Of a DNA stretch of 64,000 bases, positions 41,060 through 52,268 are shown piece by piece. Both the position numbers and the translations under genes were made by a program. A model generated the notes under the pieces. It was given only the letters and a program-made list of their open reading frames with translations, did no database searches and had not been told where the DNA came from. The DNA comes from Datisca glomerata. Lineage: Eukaryota; Streptophyta; Magnoliopsida; Cucurbitales; Datiscaceae. Within the stretch, counting starts at the first letter, position 1. Every line of letters begins with the position of its first letter. Location of the stretch: contig QANY01000261.1 in NCBI GenBank assembly GCA_003255025.1, positions 2,701,390-2,765,389 on the forward strand, written 5' to 3'.

Positions 41060-43129
41060 GATGCGAAAAATATTTCAGCATCGACTGTTGAGAGGACCGG
41101 CACGCGTCGCTTGGTGATTCGTCTAGGGGTCTGCAAAAATCAAGAATGTAATGAAAGTAGTAGGCAGGGGACAGGGGTGGTGCCCCATATAATGCACTCT
41201 GACGATCAAGCTAGTTGAGTGTTTAGAGAAAAATAGCAGTGTGGAGAACTTATTTACTGTTTAATGGAGATCATCATATATTAATAATGATTTTCTATAT
41301 CAGTCAAACGTCCATGTTTAGTATATCTTCTTCCTTATTCTAATAAGAAATGGAGATATTGATGGACAATATTATCTAATTATGATATTCTGGTTATCAT
41401 CTTATCCTCTTTAACATCCATCGAGATTGCTTGATAGATTTGATGCGTGCCTATCTTTTTCTTGTAAGACTGATTATTATATATTATCGTGACAGAAAAA
41501 TGATATTAGTTATCTCAAGTACCCACGATCGTAGGTATAAGATTATCTTGTCATCCGTGTGACCTTGATAGTGTTAGTGTAAGTTGGGTCGTGTCCATCG
41601 ATCTGATCGTGGAGGGTGCCTCAGTCATCATGGTGACTTCGGTCATAGAGGAGTCTTTGGTTTGGACTTAATATGAGCCCTACCCGAGAAATAAGAGTAT
41701 TGGCCTTGTTTGGAAATATTATTAATGGGCTTTATCCTGAGTGTTTTTTCTCCCCTACAGTTTACTCCCACTTCTTGAGTCTGGAGCATAACGATAGAGT
41801 CAGAAAGTATGCTGTGGGGGAAGCCTTGAACTTTTAGCCAATACTGTGTCTTTGCACTTAATCGAGTGTTAAGCATATGTTAGTGTTATGATCGCCAAGC
41901 AGTAGAGTTTGTGTCCAAATATCTAAGTATTTGTTGCTGGTTCATGATGGCGTCTTAGAGCATCTTATGATTGAGACGAGCTTTCTTCACATTTGTCAAC
42001 AACTCTTGGTAAAAAGGTTGTCATCTTGATCAATATTAGACTTCTTCATGTGATGACGTGTGTGACCATGTCAGACTTAAAGCTCTATGGTTCATGTTTG
42101 TGTGAGTTGCTTTGAGTAATTATCGGTATCGAGTCCCTGTGATTTTCATCTGGCAGTTAGGTGGCTTGAGTTGGATCAGTGAGGGCTTGGAGTAACAATA
42201 GAACTTTTACACCTTCTCCTGAACGCATCATGAGGGCTTGGAGTTAGGATTGAATTCCTTTGATCTGATGTAAGCGATAAGACTGCCAATTCGTTGGGAT
42301 TGCTTTGCTATGGGTAGACTTGACACTGTGACGTTATTGGGTCTTGTTAAGGATGGGATTTTTTTTTCTGAAATCCTACGTTGCATTCTCATGTTAATCT
42401 ATACTTGACCATGTATCCAGTACATTACTATGGCATCTCATGTCGCGTGGTGGATGATGAAGTTATTACACTCAATGGCGTGCTTCCTGAGGGTTTTTCT
42501 TGCCATCCAGAGTTACATTTTTTAGAAATTAAGCTGTGGTTGGGAACCGAAGATTTTGATACTTTCGTTGTTGACTCTTTCTCGTAACTTAATGTATGAG
42601 TTTATTGGTCTGTCAAAGTCATGAGCGATTCAACTGTCTAAAATTGATAGTGTTTTTCTGGTAAAACTAGGTACAATGGATGTCTTTGAGCCAACGTTGA
42701 TGAAGATCGAGTAGTTATTTTCTTGGAGAACTATGGACTTCTGAGTATCTATAGGTTGATGCCCCCATCACAATGTCCTGGGTTTGGAAATATTTTGGAC
42801 TTATGGAAGGTCTTTAGCTTATATGCCCCCAATGTATCAAATAATATTAGCCCATTGAGCAATGAGTTTGTATTCGGTCTTATTGTTGACATCCTTGATT
42901 TGAAATATAATGCTCGCTCTGTTGAGCTCGTCGTTGCATCTTTGTGTGCTGACATGTTTGTGGGCGTAACTCGTAAATCATCAATGCTCACGTTTTCTAG
43001 TGGTAGGTTTTAGAGCCTTCTTTGCCTCGTTTGCTGAAATCGTGTTTGATGAGTCCTTAATGGTGAGGTCCTTTAGAGTCATCTCCAGTGGAGTACCAAT
43101 GTCCTTTAAGGTTTATGAGATACTAATCT

Positions 43130-43450
43130 TGGTGACGTAGTCATTAGTGTGACTTAGAGTGTCGTTGTCATAATTGTGATTTTGGGTACCGTAGTTATCT
43201 TGGTAACTTCAGGTATCTTAACCATCTGTGTGACGCAGAGTAATGTAGTCATCGGGGTGACTTAGGGTACTTAGTCATCTGTGTGACTGGGGGTACTAAG
43301 TCATTTGTGTGACTTTGGATCCAATATAGTCATTTGGGTGACTTTGTGTATCTTAGTCATCTGTGTGACTTGGAGTATCATAATCATTTGTGTGACTTCG
43401 AGTGTATAGTCATATGTGACCGTCGTAGTCATATGTGACTTCAAGTACCA
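43130..43450. repeat. Short tandem array, TAGTCATCTGTGTGACTT units
   Basis: Roughly ten units of 24-35 bp with the core GTCATxTGTGTGACTTxGxGTA run from about 43130 to 43450. Two more isolated copies occur near 41545-41645 (CCGTGTGACC, CATGGTGACTTCGGTCAT). The unit is itself an imperfect inverted repeat (AGTCA ... TGACT). Confidence 0.75.
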
Positions 43451-44055
43451 CAGAATATTACAGTGGTCCTTTTACCTTATGTAAGGTCTTTTCTCCTATT
43501 CGTCTTAAGTAAGTTATGGGGTCTTGGCGATTGTGACCATTATCAAAGTACTTCACCCAACATCTCTTATACTTAGGTGTCATGAAATATTACCATGATC
43601 TTTTGCCCTAGGTAGGGTCTTTTTCCAATCATCTTACGTGATAAGGATGCCTCATTAGGTCGTCACCTTGTATGAAATCTTTTTGCCCTTCATAGGGTCT
43701 TTTTCCATATCATCTTATGTGATAAGGATGCCTCGTTAGGCCGTCGCTCTAGGTGAGGTCTTTCGTCTTAGGGTTCTTTGACCTCGGGTGCCACGGGATA
43801 CGTCCGTGGTCCTTTTCCTTATGTAGGGTCTTTCTCCGGATCATTCTTAGTGATCATGAGGCCTCGTCCACCCATCACCTTGGTTGAAGTCTTTCGTTTC
43901 ATCATCTTGTTTGTTCGAGTGCCACAAGATACTTACGTGGTCCTTTTTTCCTATTTAGGGTATTTTCTTCTAGTCATTTCCGGTGAGTATGAGTCTTCGA
44001 CAGTCATGACCTTTATCGAGGTCTTTCATCCAAGCATCTCGTGTGCTCAGGATAG
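43440..44055. repeat. ~130-145 bp tandem array in the gypsy remnant
   Basis: About four diverged units carry TGCCACxxGATAC, GTGGTCCTTTTxCCTT, TAGGGTCTTTTTCC, GATAAGGATGCCTCGTTAGG and GAGGTCTTTC in constant order. Unit starts lie near 43445, 43580, 43785 and 43918. Confidence 0.7.
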
Positions 44056-44159
44056 CTGCTCTACAGAGCACTATTTGAATCTTTCCTTCAATTTTAGAAC
44101 TTTGCTACGATTTTCCCCCATCCTTGGGTCTAGCTTGAGAATATCTGTTGACATGCGAG

Positions 44160-44870
44160 CAAAACTTCATATTCAGCTTCATTGTTTGATGTACTGGATG
44201 CGAAGTGCATTGCCCTTTCAGTCATGATCTTCTCCTGATGTTTTGAGTATCAGTCCAACTTTGCTTCCGCATGTGTTTGCAGAGCCATCCACGTTGAGCG
44301 CCCCTTCCATGTCTGAAGGTTCTTTACCCGTGCATCTATCCATCGTGTCATCTTGCGTGACATATTCTGTAAGGCTCGAGTCATCTTTCTCTTAGGGTGG
44401 CATCATCTCTACGACAAAGTCATTGAGTTCTTGAACCTTGGTTACGGTCTGAGGTTCGTATCTTATGTCAAACTCTCTGAGTGCTTCCATCGTCTTTCGC
44501 ATGTACTCTTGGAAAATTTTGTAGACTAAACGCTGATAAGCAGTTCCTGCGTTCTTCAGTCCAAGTGAGATGACTTTGTAGCGATAAGTCTTCCTTTTAA
44601 TCACAAAGGTCATCCTTCTTTGGGTCTGATGGATGCATGAGAATCTGATTGTACCCAGAGAAGGCATACATGAGACTAAACATCTCGTTCCCCGTTGTGG
44701 CGTCCATCAATTGATTAATTTTTGGAATAGGGAAGTTGTCCTTTGGAATGCTGTATTGGAGTCATTGAACCCTATACAGGACTTCCACTTTCCGTTCTTC
44801 ATCTTTTCCTTTACCGTGTTGGCCAATCAGTTTGGGTAGTGGACCCTTCAGGTCTCGATAATTATTCTTG
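44160..44870 (-). pseudogene. Ty3/gypsy reverse transcriptase and RNase H relic
   Basis: On the minus strand YPNWLANTVKEKMKNGKW is followed by PKDNFPIPKINQLMDA, RRMTFVIKRKTYRYKV and GLKNAGTAYQRLVYKIFQEY. Then, after a large deletion, FDIRYEPQTVTKVQELNDFV and NVDGSANTCGSKVGLILKT follow. The first blocks are gypsy reverse transcriptase; the later ones fit the RT end and RNase H. The catalytic YVDD block is missing: the frame passes directly from KTMEALR to EFDIRYEP. Frame changes and stops are present. Confidence 0.8.
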
Positions 44871-45065
44871 CCCTCTGGCGGGAGCGTTTGTGTAATATAT
44901 GACATCTCAGGTCTTGTTGATTATGTTTGCTTTTTTGTGGGAGCGTTTACATATTTCGTGGCATCTCCGGTCTTGATAATTATGTTTACTCTCTCCTGAG
45001 AGCGTTTGCGTAATCTATGACCTCTCGGATCTTGATAATTATGTTTGCTCTTTCATGTGAGCGTT
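44855..45065. repeat. ~62-bp tandem array next to the gypsy RT
   Basis: About three and a half units contain TTGATAATTATGTTTGCTCT, GxGAGCGTTTxCxTAATxTATG and ACxTCTCxGGTC. The first unit overlaps the 5' end of the RT relic. Confidence 0.75.
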
Positions 45066-45347
45066 TTAACTGCACTTGTACATTCCTAGGGAATTTACAT
45101 TGTATTTCTATTTCTAGTTTTATATCCCCTACCGAGCGGGCCCAAAAGCGATCCATAGACCTCGTGCTGAGGTATCATGGTGATATAATTAAGAGATTAG
45201 GACTTTATATTATGTCCTAGGATTCTCGTTGCTTATAATGGTTTCATGCTTGTATCATACTAAATTAAAGCGCTTTAAAAAATATTCTTGAAAAGAATAG
45301 TAAATTTGAGCATTAAAATTAAATAACGTACTTAAAAAATTTAATGA

Positions 45348-45630
45348 AATTCATCGATGTGACTTTTGATTTTGTGAGAATAAAAATCCAAAATAATATA
45401 GATCCGAGATTTGTGGTCTGCATCCGAATCTTGAAACATGCTATTGTTCAAGATGCTAAATAGTATTTATTATATTATTTTTCTCAAACTTTTATTGGAG
45501 ATCATTGATGTGACTCACGATTTTGAGGGAATAACAAATTTAGAATAATGCTGATCGGAACTGTGTGGTCCGCGTCCCGATCTTGAAGCTCATGTATGAG
45601 ATATTAAATAATATTGATGCAAATAATTGC
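45348..45630. repeat. Diverged tandem dimer (~150 bp units)
   Basis: Both halves contain GATGTGACT, TTTTGxGxGAATAA, a TAATxTxGATC word, TGTGGTCxGCxTCC and GATCTTGAA-like words in the same order, starting near 45348 and 45500. Confidence 0.6.
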
Positions 45631-46895
45631 ATTATTCTCTGGACATTAGTAGCACATCAAATAGTGTAAATTAATTAAAGAAAATTTTGTAATTTAATCA
45701 CATTAAAACGAATAATAAGAAAATAAATTGATTAATAACAAAAATAAAATAAATAATAATAATTATTGTGTGTAAATAAATCTTCCTTAAGTTTGTATTT
45801 ATCGCGTATTTGCTCTGCCATTCTTTTATTCAGAACCTGGCAAAACTGATTTGGAGGAGTTAATTGCCATCTGAAGGAATGAGCATGCATTGAGCCTGTG
45901 GGGAGCTAGGCAAGGCGCTGGGCTTGTTCGCGGGTCGGTGTTCGGATCAAGCCGCGGATTGTTCTTGATGTGGATCTGGAGCTTATTCCAAGATGGGCGG
46001 CGTGCATTGGGCTTGCTAAGCTCTCTCCTCTTCCCCATGGGCCATTTTAGTGAGCTCTCTTAGGCTCGTTTAATGGACCCACCTTTTAAGATCCGGGTAG
46101 GTTAACCCGGTCTGCTGAAGTCAGGTAAAGATGGTGAGACTCCGCTGGTGCCGGTGCGTGGTGGCGCGTGCGGCGGATTACTGCGTTCATTTTTTTACCG
46201 GCGATGGCTTAAAATGCCGGAAAACTGCGTGTGAGTCCATTTACTGGTGTTTTGGAGTCAAATAATTTTTCCTTCTTTCTAGATCTAAGATTCAATATTT
46301 GGAAATATAGGAGACTCCCGCGTCACCTCCTTCTAATCTATGGCGGTTCTTGGACTGGGAAGGCTCGACGACGTCGTGGTCGAGGCCGTGAGTGTGTTGC
46401 CGGCGTTGGACGCACCTCATCGTGGGTGTTTCACTGGTGTTGGCCGTGCTTCATCTCGTGGCTCACCGGCTTCGTGATTTTCATCTTGTTTTTTGTGTTG
46501 GTCAACGATGGTAGCCGTGACATTTATCGTGACATCAGTTGCGGCTCCCAGTAACGATGAACAATTTACGGTGACGGTGACCACGAAAATTCTTCAAATT
46601 TCTCTATCGATCCTTCCTTCATGTTTCTTCAACTCTTTTGGGATCGTTTCACCGCTGCAGTGACGATCGTGGCGGTAGATTTTGATTTTTGATCAATTTT
46701 GAAAAATGAGAGATTTCTGTTCTGGCGTCAAACTGTGAATGTAAAAAATATATAGGCGCTGACTATGAAAGGGACCGACACGCGTCATTTTATGATTCAT
46801 TCAAAGGTATATAAAAATAAAAAATGATTGTGAAAACAGTAGACATAAAGATTATAGTAGTGTCTCACCTAATACACTCCGATGATCAAATTCGC

Positions 46896-49800
46896 CATGT
46901 AATATATATGTTCTATGAAACAAACAGGAGTACCACAAAAGAGAAAAAAATCGTGCGTACCTGAATCGCGTATACAAAAAGTCAGCAGAGAAGGAAAACT
47001 CTATATGAGATACTACCCAAAACTTCAAATTTATTATTCTTATCCCACTGTCTGAGGGATACAGAGGTTGAAGGTGAAGTTGGAATTACCCATGAATTCT
47101 CTCTGCCACCAGCCATATATATCTTGCTTTTAAATTTGTAAATGAATGCTAAAATGACATTTGCAGTGTCCTCAAGTAAGCCATTGTTACAGATCATAAT
47201 AAAACAAAGAGTGGATTTCTTTACACTGAAAAATGGACAACAAAGGAACCAAAATTAATAAATTAATTGAGCATAAAAACTTCAATGAGTTCCTTGTATA
47301 TTAAAATTAAAATTAGTTGTCAAATATATTATGTTTTAGTTCTTCCAAAGGTAACCAATAACCTCTTAATTTTAAGTATATGAGATTATAAATTCGAATT
47401 TTCTAAGAATCTTGTATGAAATGGTTTTTGGAAGGAGATTAGACCAGTTTTTCCAGCCTAAGGCTAAAAAGTAGTGGATTTCTTGTAATTAGTGGCTTAA
47501 TTGCAAAAAAAAAAAACTTGTGTTGCTCGCTCTATGTTTTATGTGATGTCAGATGTGGAGGGAAATCATATCCTAGTGAGGCAAAGGATTTGTGCCGGAG
47601 GTGGTTGTTTGGTAGTCTATTTTCATTAATGATATCATATAAATACATCAACAGATATTTGGGTAACGGAGGGGCCCTTTTAAAGATTGTGTATTGACCA
47701 TATGATGGTCTTTATGCCGCTTTAATTTATGTTATGGACAGTCGGGAATTGCGCATGCTTGTTCAAAGCTTTATCTATATGGAACTTTGTGGGTTGGGTT
47801 ATATATAGGTACTGTGCTTTAATTGCATCCATCTTTAATTGTCAAATTATAAGCTTTATCCTATTTGCTATCATATTATCAACTTTCTTCAAAATGATCA
47901 CTAAGAATGACAAATGTTTGAAATTTTTGATATAGGAAAACATAAAGTATGCAAACGTAAACGAAGTGAGATATGCTTGAGTAAATCATTTTAAGACAAA
48001 TACGTCGGTGCACATGTGTTAATACGGAATGGATTATTGTCTCCAGAAATACAATATTTCTAATGTAAGATTAACATAGCACTTTACTAACCTTACACAG
48101 TGGAACAGCAAATTGAATTTGCTTTTCACCGAGAAGGAAAACTGAAAATTTAGAGAACAATTTTCTTGTGTGTGCATGAAGGAGAAGAAGGTCAAGTGAT
48201 TTTCTTATCTACAAGAGTTTGAGCTACTCTTTGATCAATGTGGGATAGTTTGTAGGGATCGTTTTGTTCGCACAATCTAAAATAACCATCTTAACGTTAT
48301 TGTTAACGATTCAATTCTTTGTTGGTAAAATATGATTATCATGATTGTTGTGCATGGCGATCTATAAAATGATGAGTGACGATTTGAGTTTATTTTGTTT
48401 GATATATGTTCAATTTTGTGGTGAATTATGTAAATAATAGAAAATTTCTTAAATGTCATTTCTATTATATTATGCAAAAATAATTTGAAATGTAATTTTA
48501 ACATTGATTTTCAATTATGCTTGATTAATATTTAAATAAAGTAATAATGCTAGACTAAACTTTAATAAAGTTAGTTTTAATTAAATTTATAAAATGAGAG
48601 AGAATGAAAGAAATAAGTAGCATTTGCTTTTACATATAAGAGTAAAAAAATAATTTTATTTGATATAAAAATTGTAATTACATTGTAAATCAGGAATGTT
48701 CTAATTCTTTCCTGCAATTCAATTGACTTAAAAAATTATAAATTAGAATTGCATTATAATTTAGGAATTATTGTAAATAAACGTGGTACTTCAATTATAA
48801 GAGAATTACAAAGAAAGAAATTGCGAACCAAACAGAGTCATATAGTTAACCATCAAGAGACGTTAGAACTTATCATGAAGCATACTTTGGAGACTTATTC
48901 CAATTCACCTAAACATGATCTTGAATAATTATACTATCTAAATTGCCTCACATCATAGATCATTGAAGATGTTAATAACACAATTTTATGTATGATATCT
49001 AGTAAATAAACGCCCCATTAATTGATCTACTGCACACATATTTGTAACAAGTTTAAGGCATTACTAGTTTGTGGTTTGAAAATGAGTTTTTTCATAAAAT
49101 AGTGAAAATAATGGATACTTTTTGTTTCACCAAGGCTACTTGGCCGAGTAGTTATAAAGGGAAAATTCCGCCATTTTATAGGGGTTTAAATTCCATCCAA
49201 TAAGAGTTGTGTTTTATCGTTCATCTTTTGTTCCGTCTCATTCCGATAAGTAAAAAAATGGTCTAAACCCATGTGATCAAATGTTTTGACAATGGGAAAG
49301 CTTTTTGAGACACGATCAGATTTTCAGGTTGGTTGCACACTCCAAACATCCAAATATTCCCCCATTGTCAAAACATTTTTCTAAAATCATATTTATCTGG
49401 AAACATGTTTCATAGTAACATTTGATTTCAAGTGTTAACATTGTGAAGAATATTTAAAAGCATTCTAAAAATTTTGAAATCTAAATTGGCTTAAGAAATT
49501 ATCTTCACAGATATTGATGTATACATGTTAGAATGAAATATTATATAAAACATGACCTGAGATTCTCTGTCATTGGTGAGTGAATGAAAATAAAAAAGTT
49601 TATCCGTTTTGTACCGTAGATCAAGTATTGATGGCCAAATCGAGTCAAACTATGAAATAAAAAAATCAAAAAATAAAATAATTTGTTTTGTTCTTTTTTT
49701 TTTTTAAAAGTAAATATGAACCATATGCATATTAAGTCATTATTAGGGGTGGCGGCCACATTGTAGCCTGTTGCCCTACATATGAGAATCGTGATCCAGT

Positions 49801-51600
49801 TTCATGTGATGATTTTGCCTCCTTTAATCCTTAATATAATTAATTGGTAGGTATACCAAAGAAAAAAGGTATTACTAATTTTTTGATTTCAAATATGAAG
49901 AGAGGAAAATTTACATGTAATTCGTCTATAAAGATAAAATAAGTAATAATAAACCAAATCAAATGGTCAGTTACAAACAATATAAACAATATTGAGGAAA
50001 TGAAAAAATGACATGAGATTCCTGTGCTAACGGATCTGATTTACTACGTGATGATTTTGAGCCAGTGTGATTTATTAGAAACAAAAATTAAAAAAATAAA
50101 TTTATATTTTATTTATTTATTTTTAAATCAAAACAGATCTGGTCCGTTAGCACATGAATAAAATCCGATCAGCAAAATAATATTTTGAAAGCTTCGTTTG
50201 TGCAAAAGATCACACGCATTGACGCATACTAAGCAGCCGGCCTACAAAGTAGGAGTTCTCCCATTTCTTTATCAAATTGGCTTATATTTTTTATTCTAAA
50301 AGAACACGCTAGGTTGTATTATTTTCATAATTGATCTATTATTTTTATAAAAGTGTAGGACGTTAAATTGGTTGTCTGATAGCATAAATTATTGAGCAAC
50401 AAGTCAAAAGACCCTATTCTTTTGTTTTCAATCAATAATAGTTATGAAATAACAACTCATTAGAGATTTCGCTGTCTCCTAAATTGAGATCCTCTACAAT
50501 TCAATTAAACCAGAGTTTACATTGAATTGATCTGAACTTTGGTTTGCTTCACAATGTCAAGCTAAGTTCAAGTTTTAAAAATGATAATCTAAATAAAATG
50601 GTTGAAATTTTTTTTTATATAACTTTATATGTTTAATTTTGAGTTTAAGAATAATGTAAATATTTTTAAATATATTTAAGGCTAATATTGTTCAAAAATA
50701 TACCCTCAAGTTCTACACTTTTTTCTATTGTATAATAGATTACAAATAATAAATTTTTCGCATTAATTTTTTAAACTCATGCACCAATTTAATGAGTTTA
50801 AAACAGTAATTAATAAATATTTTTAAGTTAACTTTAATTTGGTAACGTTAAATGAATTATAGCAAGTTTATAAAAGAATGTAGAGAAAATTAGAATTTTA
50901 TATTAATCTATTTTAATATATAGAAAAAGTATCTCTATAAATTCTAAAAATAATAGGGAAAATATAATTCAATTATAATACAAAATTAGAAATTTTACTT
51001 ATGCTAATTTCATATGTTAGTATAATTACTATATTGTATAAATGTAGTTTCACAAAATTTACAAACAAAAAAATCTGAGTACAAATAAAAAAGATTGATA
51101 AAGTTTAAAATAAAATATGAAATAGATAATTTAATATCTAATAGCGGCACTTTTTCTTTTAATTTTTTAGACCATATTATATAATATTTTAATTTTATTC
51201 TTAGAAACATGTATGATGTTCCACAAGTTGATTGAATAATAATATAACATTATCTTAATTTTATTCACAAAACTAATAAATAATATGGTGGTAAAAACAT
51301 ATTTTTTTAATAACAATAATAACAGCACAATACTGTCATAATTTAAAACTACATTGTGTTAAAAATGTATTTAATTAGAAAACATTGATCCAAACGAAGC
51401 ATCGATGCAAAATAAGTGAAGTAAAATAGAAAATTGAAGGGAAAATAATAAGTTTGTTTTGTTCTTTCCATCGTCCTATGTAAGCCAATTGCAGTATATT
51501 TGTCGGAGTCTCAATTTTTGTCCATTTTACCCCACCAGGAGCTCCACTTTCACACGCAGCTACGGACTCGCCAAAACACCTCCACATTTGTCCCACATTC
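46896..51600. other. Intergenic, AT-rich, no gene; two short inverted repeats
   Basis: No coding family was recognised over about 4.7 kb. An 18-bp perfect inverted repeat (AAATGTTTTGACAATGGG) has arms at 49279-49296 and 49361-49378. A second pair has arms near 50023-50038 and 50133-50150 (GTGCTAACGGATCTGA facing CAGATCTGGTCCGTTAGCAC). Both look like small hairpin or MITE-like remnants. From 51450 onward the sequence is pyrimidine-rich and probably belongs to the upstream region of the TBL gene. Confidence 0.45.
49279..49378. repeat. Hairpin-forming inverted repeat
   Basis: Perfect 18-bp arms with a 64-base loop. Confidence 0.7.
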
Positions 51601-52119
51601 ACCTCCTTATCTTCTATCTCTCTCTCTCTCCCTTCGCTCTGAGGTTTATCAGTCGTCCAGCCAGAGCCAGTTAGTAACGGTTTTTTTTTTCAAGTTTCAG
51701 TTTCTTTGCTTTTATAACTGTATTTCTTTAGCTTTTCTGTGCTTTACTCTGTTTCAAATTGCTATTTAGAGCTAATTTTTTTTCTTTTATCAGTCATTTT
51801 TCTTCTTCTTCGATTTCATTTCGTTGGCTTACTCCACATTTTAGTCTTTAATTCAATCCAATTAGAGAAAAGAAGAAATCTTTTTGACTGTTTAGCAAGC
51901 TTCTCCCCACCCATTTATCCTGCATAATTAATATCACTACCCCCTTTCTCTCTAGAACAATATCATAAATAAGCAAAAATTGAAATAATTTCCTCATTTT
52001 CTTTCTTTCTTTCTTTCTTTACAGCTATTGCTAAAAAGCTAAACTAGGGAAGGAATTAAGAGCCATAATACTAATCCCTTCTGGCCATTATTCAATTATT
52101 GCTTTATTGCTTTTTCAGT

Positions 52120-52125
<6 letters not shown>

Positions 52126-52173
<48 letters not shown>
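52126..52173. repeat. (CT)24 microsatellite upstream of TBL gene
   Basis: A pure CT run followed by GTGTGTGTG, ending about 95 bp before the start codon, probably within the 5' UTR. A TTTC run lies at about 51999-52020. Confidence 0.95.
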
Positions 52174-52182
<9 letters not shown>

Positions 52183-52268
52183 CGCGTGTTTAAAGCTCTG
52201 CCTGTTGGAGTTTTGGACCCTTTAGCCTACCCACCCAACCCGAGATTCTTTAATTCTTAATAACTCAA

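Larger units (their letters stand above)
41060..46895 (-). mobile_element. Ruined Ty3/gypsy element with LTR-like direct repeats
   Basis: Direct repeats of about 140 bp mark the limits: 41060-41215 and 46745-46895 share GACCGxCACGCGTC, a GATTC word and AATxCACTCxGAxGATCAA. They resemble the end parts of gypsy LTRs. A minus-strand gypsy RT and RNase H relic lies in the middle, surrounded by several tandem arrays. The full LTR borders, primer site and target duplication could not be fixed. The element is old and internally rearranged. Confidence 0.55.

Noticed and set aside
43778..44227. 149-codon plus-strand frame
   Set aside because: It runs across the 130-145 bp tandem array and opposite the gypsy RNase H relic, so it is a shadow.
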